This document shows positions 37,749 through 47,469 of a stretch of 64,000 nt of DNA, in pieces. The DNA comes from Planctomycetaceae bacterium. Its GTDB lineage: Bacteria > Planctomycetota > Planctomycetia > Planctomycetales > Planctomycetaceae. Position numbers and translations under genes: made by a program. The DNA lies in contig CP051247.1 of the NCBI GenBank assembly GCA_017795105.1, forward strand, positions 2,108,001 to 2,172,000, given 5' to 3'. Every line of letters begins with the position of its first letter. Position 1 is the stretch's first letter. The notes beneath the pieces were generated by a model. That model was not told the DNA's origin and did no database searches. It saw only the letters and a list, made by a program, of their open reading frames with translations.

Positions 37749-39143
37749 CTACTCTGCTTCCTTGTTCCGCTGGCGGAAGTCCAGCTTCAGACGGATTTCC
37801 GGTATCTCCACGCGACTTCCTTTGAGCTTCGGAGCAGTGATTAACAGCTTCGATTCACTCAGCCTCTGGAACCCAAATGGCTTCATGGTGACAGGATCGA
37901 TCGGTATCGGTGTGTTGATCACTTTATCGAGCGTCGTGGGCGTGGTTCCTTCAGCGGCTACGTAATCCCGGAGGGCTTCAATCGTGCGTAACACGGCGAA
38001 CCTTCGCCTCACCCACCACACCTTCACATACACCTGATGTACGGCTTCAACGCTTGAGATCTCCTGCTCGTATCCAGCCTCCGATTTCTCCAACTGGCGG
38101 ATTGCAGAGTCGAAATGAGGAATTCCCGCAACCGGAGGTAGCAGACATGCACTGACATAGTCGTCTGCGAGTTGCTGAAATCGTACCTTGAAATAACGAA
38201 CCGAAACTTCGTCATCGGTCATCTTTGTGATGCGGTCTACAAATGCCGAGTCGAGCTTTGGCAGTTCTCTCCGGCCTTCATTTACGAAACGCTTGAAGCT
38301 TTGTTTCGTCTCGGCAGGAGGCGGTGTATTGGCATCGAACACATCGCGATCAGGAAACAGACCAAGCTGGTGCCTTAGACGCGTCCAGTCTTTCGGTTGA
38401 CTAATGCCATCGAGCGACGCCATCTCGGGAATATCAGCCCACGGATTATTCCGTGCCAAATCGATACATCCATCAAGCTCGATGAGCGGATCGGGAATTT
38501 CTGTCAAAGCCCAATAAAGATTCGGGGAGTCTTCCTGCCCTAAGAGCTGCTCGATGAGCCAGAAATATCGTTCGAGATCATCGCACAACATGGACTTCGT
38601 GAGGAAAATATTTGGTTCCTGAAGGTGCGAAATGCATCCGAGACCGATCTTGATCTTCTCTATGGCATCCTGTGAGCATTTCTCTTGAATGTCTGCTCGC
38701 CCGAGCACCGCCAGTGCATCGAGTAGTCGAGTCGTTTCCTGGAAGTGGTTGATGACCAGAGCGTTGCCCGGCTCGTACTCCCATTCCGCATGATCTGCGT
38801 ATGCAGCAGCTGATAACAGTTCTACGAATTCGGAACTGATATGTGCCCGTGCATCCTTAGAAGAGAAGTCTCGATCGTTGAAATCAAGAAACGTGTCGAG
38901 GCCATCGACAAAATGAATCCAATATTGAGGATTCTGATCAGCAATCATCTGCAGAAAGATCAGCGCCGCGTTTTTGCGAGTACGTTGGGAATGCTCAGGA
39001 AACAAACGGTACGTGAAGAGCGGCTGCTCAACTGACGCCGGAAAAACAGTAAGTGTCCGTGCATTGGGCTCATTGTCATCCGCATTCACCGTAGTCGACA
39101 CCGAGAGCATCACAGCCATAAGCGATGCCATGACTCTACTCAT
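37749..39143 (-). CDS. hypothetical secreted protein (464 aa)
   Basis: The frame opens at 39224, but the ATG at 39143 has an AAGG ribosome site 9 bases upstream and gives a clear signal peptide (MSRVMASLMAVMLSVSTTVNA), so I chose it. The mature protein is largely helical and rich in Leu, Asp and Glu, with recurrent Trp and no catalytic signature. The C-terminus carries LRDYVAAEGTTPTTLDKV, then PIDPVTMKPFGFQRL, similar to segments in planctomycete hypotheticals that describe prepilin-like peptides. No family is assigned. Confidence 0.75.
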   Translation of the reverse strand: MSRVMASLMAVMLSVSTTVNADDNEPNARTLTVFPASVEQPLFTYRLFPEHSQRTRKNAALIFLQMIADQNPQYWIHFVDGLDTFLDFNDRDFSSKDARAHISSEFVELLSAAAYADHAEWEYEPGNALVINHFQETTRLLDALAVLGRADIQEKCSQDAIEKIKIGLGCISHLQEPNIFLTKSMLCDDLERYFWLIEQLLGQEDSPNLYWALTEIPDPLIELDGCIDLARNNPWADIPEMASLDGISQPKDWTRLRHQLGLFPDRDVFDANTPPPAETKQSFKRFVNEGRRELPKLDSAFVDRITKMTDDEVSVRYFKVRFQQLADDYVSACLLPPVAGIPHFDSAIRQLEKSEAGYEQEISSVEAVHQVYVKVWWVRRRFAVLRTIEALRDYVAAEGTTPTTLDKVINTPIPIDPVTMKPFGFQRLSESKLLITAPKLKGSRVEIPEIRLKLDFRQRNKEAE

Positions 39144-39629
39144 TCTCAGCAGCCTTAGCGTATCAAGCAAAGGGAAATTCGGCATAGGAACACGTTTACC
39201 GGAGGCAGGCAGATGGCTGGTCAACGCACATGGCGCTGCCTCTTGTCGCGTGGAACGCGAAATTTATTTCTCATAGGGTTTTGAAAGAACGACTTGGGGT
39301 AGCCCCGGTTGATTCAACCGGGGTGGCGAAGCCACAAGAGGTCGCCCTCAACTCCTGAGCTAAAGCAATTTCATAACTTCACTACAGGTGTATGCTGGAG
39401 CACACTCAAGCATATCAGACTATTCGCGACCAGACGACTGCAGGGAAAGCATGAGAAACTCTATTCCGTGAGGCATCACGAGAACGGGAGACCTCGTGCC
39501 GACTGCGTCGGCCCCGGTAGCGGAGCAACCGGGGCTACCCCCAAACCCTCGTTACTGTAAGCCCCGCATTCCTTGCGGCCTGGCCGTGTGACACCCGGGC
39601 CACTCCCGTGCGAGCTGAACCTTCTCGTC
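39144..39629. other. intergenic region dominated by a terminal-inverted-repeat element
   Basis: The 486 bases between two minus-strand genes contain CTGCCTCTTGTCGCGTGG near 39236 and the 251-base element listed separately. No credible coding frame exists; a few short plus-strand frames have poor codon usage. Confidence 0.5.
39294..39544. repeat. MITE-like element with about 18-bp terminal inverted repeats
   Basis: TTGGGGTAGCCCCGGTTG at 39294-39311 is the inverse complement of CAACCGGGGCTACCCC(C)AA at 39526-39544, with one extra base. The left end is followed by a nested AACCGGGGTGGCGAAGCCACAAGAGG motif shared with the other intergenic repeats of the window. The 251 bases have no transposase. 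Either a miniature inverted-repeat element or a regulatory palindrome pair. Confidence 0.55.
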
Positions 39630-41204
39630 TTATTTCCTCTCATCCCACCAGCCGCCGCGGGGGGTGAAGTCGGGCTTCAGGTACTGGGCGTGTTCGCGTT
39701 CGCGGTTGGGAACGCCCTTCTCTTTCAGGTTCTGCATCGAACGTGCGTCGGCGGCTTCGTTGTAGTCCTGATTGCGGGTCGGGTAGCTGGCGTCGACGTC
39801 TTTCTGCCACTGCTTCAGGTCGGCCAGCATTGTCTCGACGCGATCCGGGTGCTTCTCGGAAAGATCGTTCTGCTCGCCGATGTCTTCGGCCACGTTGTAG
39901 AGTTCGTTACGATCGTCTTCGAAGTAATGGATCAGCTTCCAGTCGCCCTGCATGACGATCGAGGACGGCTCGCCTCCCTGATTCCCGTAGTGCGGGTAAT
40001 GCCAGAAGAGCGAACGTTCCTTCTCACCGTTCCCCTTGAGCACAGGCACGAGACTGATGCCGTCCTTGTGCTGATCCGGTTTGAGCGGGATGCCGGCGAT
40101 ATCGAGGATCGTCGGGTAGAAGTCCATGCCGGTCGCGAGCTGATCGGTCGTGCCGCCGCTGGTGACGCCGGGCCAGTGAATGTAATAAGGCTGCCGGATG
40201 CCCCCTTCCCACTGTCGCCCTTTACCGCCCCGCATCGGCAGGCAGCTCGTGGCGAAACCATCGCCGGAAGAAACGCCGCCGTTGTCGGAGGTGAAGATGA
40301 CCACCGTGTTCTTCGCCGCTCCACTTTCTTCGAGAGCCGTGAGGACCTGCCCGACGGCGTCATCGAGAGCGGCCATCATGCCGGCATAGACCGGATGGTC
40401 CTGCACCTGACGGACTTCCTTGGTGCGATCGATCAGGAATCGCGACTCGGTCCGCTTTGTCAGTCCCATCTCTTCCGCTTTGGCCTGGAACTTCTCAAAC
40501 CGCTCGCGGCTGCACTGAATCGGAGCGTGCACGGAGTAGAACGACAGCATTGCGAAGAAGGGCTGATCAGCAGCGGCCTGATCGCGGACGAAGTTGGCCG
40601 TCTCCTTGCCGAGCCGCTGCGGCAACTCGGTGCCCGGAGGATCGTCGCTCAGTTTTGGATTCCGGTACGGGGCATGAAATCCACCGGGGGGGGTGCCGAA
40701 GTGGAAGCCGCCTTGGTTGATGTCGTACCCCTGCTCGCTCGGCGTGTATCCCTCTCCGCCGAGATGCCACTTGCCGGCAAAGAACGTCTTATAGCCATGC
40801 TCCTTGAGAGATTCGGCGATCGTGACTTCCGACAGCGGCAGTTCCGGCTCGTACTCAGCCGGCATCAGTTTCGTATTTCGCTTCCATTTGTCCGGCTGGT
40901 TCTGCCGCCCGACGGCGATGTAATCGGTGATCTTCACCCGGGCCGGCGTTTTGCCGGTCTGAATGGCGGCTCGGGAAGGACTGCAGACCTGACAGGCCGA
41001 ATAGCCGCGTTCAAACCGTAACCCCTTCTCGGCAATGCTGTCGATGTGCGGCGTTTCGTAGAACTCGCTTCCCTCAATGCTCATGTCTTCCTTGCCGAGA
41101 TCGTCGACGAGAATGAAGACAAAGTTCGGCTTTTCAGCCGCGGACAGGGGAAGCGTAAAGAGCACGGACAGCAGGCCGGCGGCCAGTCTCAGATGATTCA
41201 GCAT
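39630..41204 (-). CDS. secreted sulfatase (canonical CSPSR type)
   Basis: Signal peptide residues 1-22 (cleavage near PLSAAEK). The metal motif ILVDDLGKEDM is at about residue 31. The formylglycine site is the canonical C74-S-P-S-R, followed by AAIQTGKTPARV. The second metal site is IFTSDNGG. Length 524 aa. The C-terminus is Arg/Tyr-rich, with RSMQNLKEKGVPNRE. This subtype resembles arylsulfatase A-like enzymes. A candidate for desulfation of extracellular polysaccharides, like the other two. Confidence 0.94.
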   Translation of the reverse strand: MLNHLRLAAGLLSVLFTLPLSAAEKPNFVFILVDDLGKEDMSIEGSEFYETPHIDSIAEKGLRFERGYSACQVCSPSRAAIQTGKTPARVKITDYIAVGRQNQPDKWKRNTKLMPAEYEPELPLSEVTIAESLKEHGYKTFFAGKWHLGGEGYTPSEQGYDINQGGFHFGTPPGGFHAPYRNPKLSDDPPGTELPQRLGKETANFVRDQAAADQPFFAMLSFYSVHAPIQCSRERFEKFQAKAEEMGLTKRTESRFLIDRTKEVRQVQDHPVYAGMMAALDDAVGQVLTALEESGAAKNTVVIFTSDNGGVSSGDGFATSCLPMRGGKGRQWEGGIRQPYYIHWPGVTSGGTTDQLATGMDFYPTILDIAGIPLKPDQHKDGISLVPVLKGNGEKERSLFWHYPHYGNQGGEPSSIVMQGDWKLIHYFEDDRNELYNVAEDIGEQNDLSEKHPDRVETMLADLKQWQKDVDASYPTRNQDYNEAADARSMQNLKEKGVPNREREHAQYLKPDFTPRGGWWDERK

Positions 41205-41409
41205 GACATTCGCTCACAATGAGGCAGTTGAAAACGATCGGCAACAGTTGATATGACCACCGTAACGGAAACCGGGCTGTTCGTCGAGTAGAACGTTCCG
41301 CACGTTCGCGCGGATGTTCAGATGGCCCTTGACTGATCAACGCTCATGGATTTCAATGAAACCGCCCCCCCAAACCGGGGCAAGGACTCCCCCCGTCAGA
41401 CTGCCCGCC

Positions 41410-41877
41410 ATGCGATCCGATGCTGCCACGGTCGAAGACTATCTGAATGAACTTCCCGATGACCGCCGGGACGTTGTGGCGAAGATCCATCAGACCATCT
41501 CCGACGCCCTGCCCGACGGGTTCGACGTGCAGATGACTTACGGCATGATCGGATACGTGATTCCGCATTCGCTCTACCCGAGTGGATACCACTGCGACCC
41601 GAAACAACCGTTGCCGTTCATGTCACTGGCGAATCAGAAACGGCACATCGGTCTGTATCACATGGGGCTTTACGATGGTGGAAAACTTCACGACTGGTTC
41701 GTGGCCGAGTATCCGAAACATTGCCGCACAAGACTCGACATGGGCAAATGCTGCGTCCGCCTGAAGAAAATGGACGACATCCCTTACACGCTGATCTCGA
41801 AGCTATCCGGAAAAATGACCGCGAAGCAGTGGATCAGCATCTACGAGACCTCCCTCAATCAACCCAGAACCAGATGA
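41410..41877 (+). CDS. DUF1801 domain-containing protein
   Basis: The frame opens at 41314, but the domain begins with TVEDYLNELPDDRR just after the Met at 41410, so I chose that start; Met at 41356 is also possible and neither has a clear ribosome site. The DUF1801 pattern is complete: IHQTISDALPDGFDVQMTYG, MIGYVIPHSLYP, KRHIGLYHMGLY and a C-terminal KCCVRLKKMDDIPYTLI. These small cytoplasmic proteins of YdhG type have no firm biochemical role. It lies 31 bases before the DUF1549/1553 module. Confidence 0.8.
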   Translation: MRSDAATVEDYLNELPDDRRDVVAKIHQTISDALPDGFDVQMTYGMIGYVIPHSLYPSGYHCDPKQPLPFMSLANQKRHIGLYHMGLYDGGKLHDWFVAEYPKHCRTRLDMGKCCVRLKKMDDIPYTLISKLSGKMTAKQWISIYETSLNQPRTR

Positions 41878-41908
41878 CCTGCCCTTCGGGTCTCAGATTG
41901 GTTATGCG

Positions 41909-44900
41909 ATGACTTTCACGCCTGCTTCCTTCCGACTGTTCCTGACCGCATTGACTGCACTGCTGTGGACTTCATCTGCTTCCGCGACAGAGCTCCCGGC
42001 CGAACAGATCGAATTCTTCGAAGCAAAGATTCGCCCGGTGCTGATCGAGCACTGTTACGAATGTCACAACTCGCTCGACGCGGCGGAAGGGGGGCTGGCG
42101 GTCGACTTTCGGGCGGCAATCCTGAAGGGAGGCGACGGGGGTACGATCATCGAGCCGGGCAAGCCGGACGCGAGCCGCCTGCTGCCCATCCTTCGGCACG
42201 AAGTCGAAGGACTTGAAATGCCGTCGAGCGGCCCGAAGCTTTCCGACGAAATCATCGCCGACTTCGAGAAGTGGATTTCGCTCGGAGCGCCCGATCCGCG
42301 ATCGGAGAAACCAACTGCCGAATCACTGGCTGAAGCCACTTCCTGGGAAGCGGTCCGTGAACGTCGCCGCCAGTGGTGGAGCTTCCAGCCAATCACGAAT
42401 CCGGAAGTCCCGGCTGTTCAGAACGAAGGATGGTCGGCTCATCCGGTCGACCGATTCATTCTGCAGAAACTCGAAGCGAAGGGACTCGAACCGGCTCCGC
42501 TCGCCGAGCCGACGGTGCTGGTCCGCCGGCTCTTCTTCACCCTGATCGGCCTGCCTCCCACGCCGGACGAAGTGGAGTACTGGAGTGGACGACTGGCCGA
42601 TGCTTCCCCTGCCGAACGCGACGCGGTGACTGGCGAACTGGTTGATGAACTGCTGGCTCGCCCTGCGTTTGGGGAACGGTGGGCCCGGCACTGGATGGAC
42701 TGGATTCGCTACGCCGAATCGCACGGCTCCGAAGGCGACCCGGCCATCCCCGATGCCTGGCGGTATCGCGATTATCTCATTCGTGCCCTCAACGCCGATG
42801 TCCCCTATGACCAGCTGGTTCGCGAGCACATCGCCGGCGACCTGTTGGAAGAACCCCGCATCAACAAAGAGCTGGCGATCAACGAATCGGCGATCGGGCC
42901 GGCTCACTGGCGGATGGTCTTCCACGGCTTCTCACCAACCGACGCCCTCGATGAACGGGTCCGCTTTACCGACGATCAGATCAACGTCTTCAGCAAGGCG
43001 TTTCTTGGACTGACGGTTTCCTGTGCCCGCTGTCACGATCACAAGTTCGATCCAATTTCACAGGCGGACTACTACGCTCTGTTCGGCATCCTCAGTTCCT
43101 GCCGCCCCGGTCGCACGGTCATCGATCTGCCTGAACAGCGACAGGCCGTCCGACAACAACTCGACGAAGTGAAGTCGCAGATTCAACAGTCCCTGGCCAG
43201 TGATTGGAGCAATTCGCTGGAGAACCTGAAGGAACGTCTGCAGGCCGGAAAGAAACCGGACGGCCAGAATGCCCTGCTCTCGCCGTGGTTCGACTTGCAG
43301 TCGGCAAAGACGCCGGAAGAGTTTGCCAGCCGCTGGCAGAACCTGAAAACAAAGCACGCCCTGAAGCCCGAGTCCCCACAATCAGCCCTCGCAGCGTGGG
43401 ACCTGTCCCGAAAGGACGATTACGAGCGATGGTTCCCAGGCACGGACACTCTACCTGAGCAGCCGCAACCTGCCGGCTCCTTCGCGATTGCGACATCGGG
43501 AAACGAGATCCTGAAAGGCATCTACCCGGGTGGAGTCTATTCTCATCTGCACTCCGATCGAGAAGCGGCCCGGCTGACGTCGCCCGATATTGATCTGACG
43601 GAGAAACATCAGCTGTGGGTGCGAGCCCGGGGCGAGGGAAGTTCGACCGTGCGGTTCGCCGTGCAGAATTATCCCCGCCGGGGAAATCTCTTCCCGGTGC
43701 AGGAGATCAAATCGGACTGGACGTGGCATCGGTTCGATCTGTCCTACTGGACCGGCGATTCGGTGCACGTCGAACTCGTGACCGCACTCGATGCACCTCT
43801 GCTGGTGAAGAATGAACAGCGATCCTGGTTCGGCGTGCAGGAAGTTCGCGTGCTGCCCGTTGATGCCCCGGCTCCGACCACCCCGGCGATCTGGTTGAGT
43901 CCGTTGTTCGAAGCCGCCGAGTCGGCTCCGCAATCGATGGAGGAGATCGCCTCACTCTACGAGAAGGCAATCAGCACCGCGATTCGCGACTGGCAGAACG
44001 GTTCGCTGACGGATGCTCAAGCGGAGTTTCTTGATCGCTGTCTGTCATCCGGTTTGCTCCGCAATCAGGCGGACGGTTCCTCGTCGCTGAAGTCGCTGGT
44101 CGATCAGTATCGTCAGCTTGAACAGCAGCTGAAGACGCCGACTCGCGTGCCGGGACTCGATGAGACTCAGGGCGAAGATCAGGCTCTGTATGTTCGCGGC
44201 AATCACAAGCAACCGGCCGAGGTGATTCCTCGCCGCTTTCTGGAAGTGATTGACTCAGCTCCTTACGACACGGAACTGAGTGGCCGTCGGCAACTGGCTG
44301 AAGATGTGCTGCGTGATGACAACCCGCTCACGCGGCGGGTGATCGCCAATCGTCTCTGGGTACATCTTTTCGGGCACGGCCTCGTCGGCACGCCGGACAA
44401 TTTCGGACGCCTCGGGCAGGAGCCGTCGCATCCGGAACTGCTCGACTGGCTGGCCGTCGAAATGAGTCAACGCAACTGGTCGCTCAAAGAGATGATCCGA
44501 CTGCTGGTCACGTCAAAAACCTGGCAACTCTCGTCGACGCCGGGCGAACTGGCGATGGCCGCCGATCCGGATAACACATGGCTTTCACACGCCCACGTCC
44601 GCCGGCTCGAAGCCGAAGCGATTCGCGACTCGATGCTCTCCGCATCCGGCACATTGCAGGATCAACTCTACGGCCCGCCCGTCGGAGGCAATGCCCCGCG
44701 TCGCAGCGTTTACGTGCAGGTGATCCGCAATCGACTCGATCCATTCCTGCGATCGTTCGATTTCCCGGAGCCATTCAGTGCAACCGGCCGCCGGAGTGCG
44801 ACGAACGTCCCTGCTCAATCGCTGATGCTGATGAACGACAGTCAGATCCGAGCCGCTGCCCGAAACTGGAGTACTCAGGTCCTGAAGGAGAACGGAGCAA

Positions 44901-45967
44901 CCCCGGAAGACCGGGTTCACCAGATGTTCCTGACCGCATTCGGACGCAGGGCGACTTCCGACGAAATCGCACGCATCGAGACGTTTCTGCAAAGCTCCTC
45001 CGCAACACGCGAGCAGCTGCGTGAACAATACGATCAGAAGCAGCAGGAACTGGCCGGGTATCAGACGGCCATCCAGAACATTCTTGGCCCCGTGCGACGT
45101 CAACTTGAAATCGCTCATGGCGGTCTCGATACGTCGATCGCGAAAACCGTTGTCCAGCCGCTTGCCCGCTGGGACTTTGTCGACGGACTGGAAGAAGGCA
45201 TTCATCAACTCACCACCAAGCCTCATGGAGACGTGACTGTTGCGGACGAAGCTCTGGTCGTGAAGCGAGGTGGCCACGTCACCACAGATCCACTTCCGTG
45301 GACCATTCGTGAGAAGACCCTCGAAGCCTGGGTTCAGCTGGACGATTTCAACCAGCGGGGTGCGGGCGTGATTACGCTGCAGTCCCCAAATGGCCGCTTT
45401 TTCGATTCTCTGGTCTTCGGCGAACGGGCTCCCGAGGAATGGCTGGCAGGCAGCGATCATGGCGTCCGGTCGCAGATCTTTCAGGGGCCAGCCGAGAAGG
45501 ACGCAGTCAATCGTCCCGTGCATGTCGCGATCGCCTACCATGCGGACGGCACCATTCGGGCCTACCGCGATGGCGAGCCGTATGGAAATGCCTACAAGAG
45601 CAACGGCCCGTTCGAGTTCAAAGCGGGCGAGTGCATTATCTCGTTCGGCGTGCGTCATCTTCCGGCTGGCGGCAACCGCATGTTGTCCGGTCGGATTCTG
45701 CGGGCTCGGCTGTACGATCAGGCTCTTTCCGCCGAGCAGGTTCTGGGCAGTTTCCGAGCCGCCCCGACGGCGATTACGGAAAGCGAAGTCCGTGAAGCCT
45801 TGACCGCTGCTCAACGAAACGAACTTCAACAGCTCGAAACCAAGATCAGTCAACTGGAGAAGACCCTCGAACAGATGGGCCCTGCTGCCGAAACCGGCGA
45901 AGCAGCTGCCTGGGCCGATCTGGCTCAAGCGCTGTTCACATTCCAGGAATTCATTTATTTGCGGTAA
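41909..45967 (+). CDS. PSCyt1/DUF1549/DUF1553 secreted cytochrome with LamG-like domain
   Basis: The exported protein of 1,352 residues has a signal peptide (1-27). PSCyt1 has C49-Y-E-C-H. DUF1549 (about 175-385) contains PVDRFILQKLEAKGLEPAP, RWARHWMDWIRYAES and a second heme-type motif CARCHDHKFDPIS. A coiled and beta-rich middle part (400-720) follows, then DUF1553 (about 800-1040) with DNPLTRRVIANRLWVHLFG and PAQSLMLMNDSQI. About 1090-1290 is a concanavalin-like LamG domain (TLEAWVQLDDF), and the end is a coiled coil. LamG suggests glycan binding. It is the first gene of a two-gene module with a DUF1501 protein 42 bases downstream. Confidence 0.92.
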   Translation: MTFTPASFRLFLTALTALLWTSSASATELPAEQIEFFEAKIRPVLIEHCYECHNSLDAAEGGLAVDFRAAILKGGDGGTIIEPGKPDASRLLPILRHEVEGLEMPSSGPKLSDEIIADFEKWISLGAPDPRSEKPTAESLAEATSWEAVRERRRQWWSFQPITNPEVPAVQNEGWSAHPVDRFILQKLEAKGLEPAPLAEPTVLVRRLFFTLIGLPPTPDEVEYWSGRLADASPAERDAVTGELVDELLARPAFGERWARHWMDWIRYAESHGSEGDPAIPDAWRYRDYLIRALNADVPYDQLVREHIAGDLLEEPRINKELAINESAIGPAHWRMVFHGFSPTDALDERVRFTDDQINVFSKAFLGLTVSCARCHDHKFDPISQADYYALFGILSSCRPGRTVIDLPEQRQAVRQQLDEVKSQIQQSLASDWSNSLENLKERLQAGKKPDGQNALLSPWFDLQSAKTPEEFASRWQNLKTKHALKPESPQSALAAWDLSRKDDYERWFPGTDTLPEQPQPAGSFAIATSGNEILKGIYPGGVYSHLHSDREAARLTSPDIDLTEKHQLWVRARGEGSSTVRFAVQNYPRRGNLFPVQEIKSDWTWHRFDLSYWTGDSVHVELVTALDAPLLVKNEQRSWFGVQEVRVLPVDAPAPTTPAIWLSPLFEAAESAPQSMEEIASLYEKAISTAIRDWQNGSLTDAQAEFLDRCLSSGLLRNQADGSSSLKSLVDQYRQLEQQLKTPTRVPGLDETQGEDQALYVRGNHKQPAEVIPRRFLEVIDSAPYDTELSGRRQLAEDVLRDDNPLTRRVIANRLWVHLFGHGLVGTPDNFGRLGQEPSHPELLDWLAVEMSQRNWSLKEMIRLLVTSKTWQLSSTPGELAMAADPDNTWLSHAHVRRLEAEAIRDSMLSASGTLQDQLYGPPVGGNAPRRSVYVQVIRNRLDPFLRSFDFPEPFSATGRRSATNVPAQSLMLMNDSQIRAAARNWSTQVLKENGATPEDRVHQMFLTAFGRRATSDEIARIETFLQSSSATREQLREQYDQKQQELAGYQTAIQNILGPVRRQLEIAHGGLDTSIAKTVVQPLARWDFVDGLEEGIHQLTTKPHGDVTVADEALVVKRGGHVTTDPLPWTIREKTLEAWVQLDDFNQRGAGVITLQSPNGRFFDSLVFGERAPEEWLAGSDHGVRSQIFQGPAEKDAVNRPVHVAIAYHADGTIRAYRDGEPYGNAYKSNGPFEFKAGECIISFGVRHLPAGGNRMLSGRILRARLYDQALSAEQVLGSFRAAPTAITESEVREALTAAQRNELQQLETKISQLEKTLEQMGPAAETGEAAAWADLAQALFTFQEFIYLR

Positions 45968-46009
45968 TCGCAGGATCGGTTTCCGACCGATCCGACAGCG
46001 GAGTTCATT

Positions 46010-47464
46010 ATGAACGATTATTCGATCCACCACAGTTACTCCCGCCGGCAGATGCTGCAGCGGTCTTCGATTGGTTTCGGGGCGATGGCTCTTTCGAGTC
46101 TGCTGCATCGGGAAGCGACAGCCAGTCCGACGAGCTGCGATCTGCCGGAGCGAGCCGGACTGAAGCAGCTGCATCATCCGCCGAAAGCGAAGCACGTCAT
46201 TTTCTGCTTCATGTCCGGGGGCGTCTCGCATGTCGACTCGTTCGATCCGAAGCCGAAGCTCGAAGAACTGCACGGCCAGCCGATGCCCGTCACCGTGCAG
46301 CGAACGCAGTTCAACAACAACGGCAACGTGATGGCCAGCCCGTTCAAGTACACGCAGTACGGCGAGAGCGGCATTCCGGTCAGCAACATGTTCCCGCAGA
46401 TCGGTGCTCAGGCCGATGAACTGGCTGTGATTCGCTCGATGACGACGCCGGTGAATGAACACGCCCAGGCCAACTTCTTTATGCACACCGGTTTCCCGTT
46501 CATGGGCTACCCGAGTGCGGGAGCGTGGTGTGCTTACGGGCTCGGCACGGAGAACGAGAATCTACCCGGCTACGTGGTTCTGCAGAGCGGTGATGCCGTC
46601 CCTCCGCATGGCGGGGTGCCGCTTTTCAGCAACGGCTTTCTCCCGGCTCAGCATCAGGGTTCGATTCTGAAAGCCGATCAGCGGGAAGCCCTGCAGAACA
46701 TCCAGCCGCCCGATGCTTCAACACTGCAGAAGCAGCGGCTCAATTTCGCGCAGTCGTTCGATCAGGACTTTCTCGCCAGCACGGGAAAAGACGCGCAGGT
46801 TGAAGCAGCGATTCGCAATTACGAAACCGCCTTCCGCATGCAGACCGCCGTGCCGGAACTCTGCGATATCTCTGGCGAGACACAGGCGACCCACGAACTG
46901 TACGGACTCAACTCGGGTGACAAGGAGATGGCCGCATACGGCCGGCAGTGTCTGCTCGCCCGCCGGCTGGTTGAACGGGGCGTCCGCTTCATTGAACTGA
47001 GCTGTCTGAACGAACGCATTGGAGCGGGGAACGGGCCGAATCCGTGGGATCAGCACGGCGATCTCGAGAAGGGACATCGGGCCATGTCCGGCCAGGTCGA
47101 CCAGCCGATCGCCGGCCTCATTCAGGACCTCAGGCAACGCGGTCTGCTCGATGAAACGCTCATCATCTGGGCCGGCGAATTCGGTCGCACGCCGTTTTCA
47201 CAGGGCAGCAACGGTCGCGACCACAACCCGTTCGGCTTCAGCATCTGGATGGCGGGCGGCGGCATCAAAGGCGGCACCATCTACGGAGCCACCGACGAAC
47301 TCGGTTATCACGCCGTCGAAAACCGCTGCGAAGTCTACGACCTCTGGGCCACCGTCCTGCATCAGATGGGCGTCAATCACGAGAAACTCACCTACCGCTA
47401 CGGCGGCCGCGACTTCCGCCTGACCGACGTGCATGGGAACGTGCTGAACTCGGTACTGGCGTAG
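46010..47464 (+). CDS. DUF1501 exported protein
   Basis: GGAG precedes the ATG. The N-terminus is a twin-arginine-type signal (SRRQMLQRSSIGFGAMALSS). The body shows the DUF1501 hallmarks: HVIFCFMSGGVSHVDSFDPKP, LLARRLVERGVRFIELS, LIIWAGEFGRTPFSQ, GRDHNPFGFSIWMAGG and LTYRYGGRDFRLTDVHG. The family is distantly related to sulfatases and alkaline phosphatases, but its reaction is not known. Length is 484 aa. It is the second gene of a cytochrome-DUF1501 module. The next gene converges and ends only 6 bases away. Confidence 0.93.
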   Translation: MNDYSIHHSYSRRQMLQRSSIGFGAMALSSLLHREATASPTSCDLPERAGLKQLHHPPKAKHVIFCFMSGGVSHVDSFDPKPKLEELHGQPMPVTVQRTQFNNNGNVMASPFKYTQYGESGIPVSNMFPQIGAQADELAVIRSMTTPVNEHAQANFFMHTGFPFMGYPSAGAWCAYGLGTENENLPGYVVLQSGDAVPPHGGVPLFSNGFLPAQHQGSILKADQREALQNIQPPDASTLQKQRLNFAQSFDQDFLASTGKDAQVEAAIRNYETAFRMQTAVPELCDISGETQATHELYGLNSGDKEMAAYGRQCLLARRLVERGVRFIELSCLNERIGAGNGPNPWDQHGDLEKGHRAMSGQVDQPIAGLIQDLRQRGLLDETLIIWAGEFGRTPFSQGSNGRDHNPFGFSIWMAGGGIKGGTIYGATDELGYHAVENRCEVYDLWATVLHQMGVNHEKLTYRYGGRDFRLTDVHGNVLNSVLA

Positions 47465-47469
47465 CTGGT

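Noticed and set aside
39573..41021. 482-residue plus-strand frame antisense to the CSPSR sulfatase
   Set aside because: Antisense shadow of a canonical sulfatase.
44585..46486. 633-residue minus-strand frame antisense to the DUF1553 and DUF1501 genes
   Set aside because: It spans two real genes and the gap between them, with no homology-like motifs.
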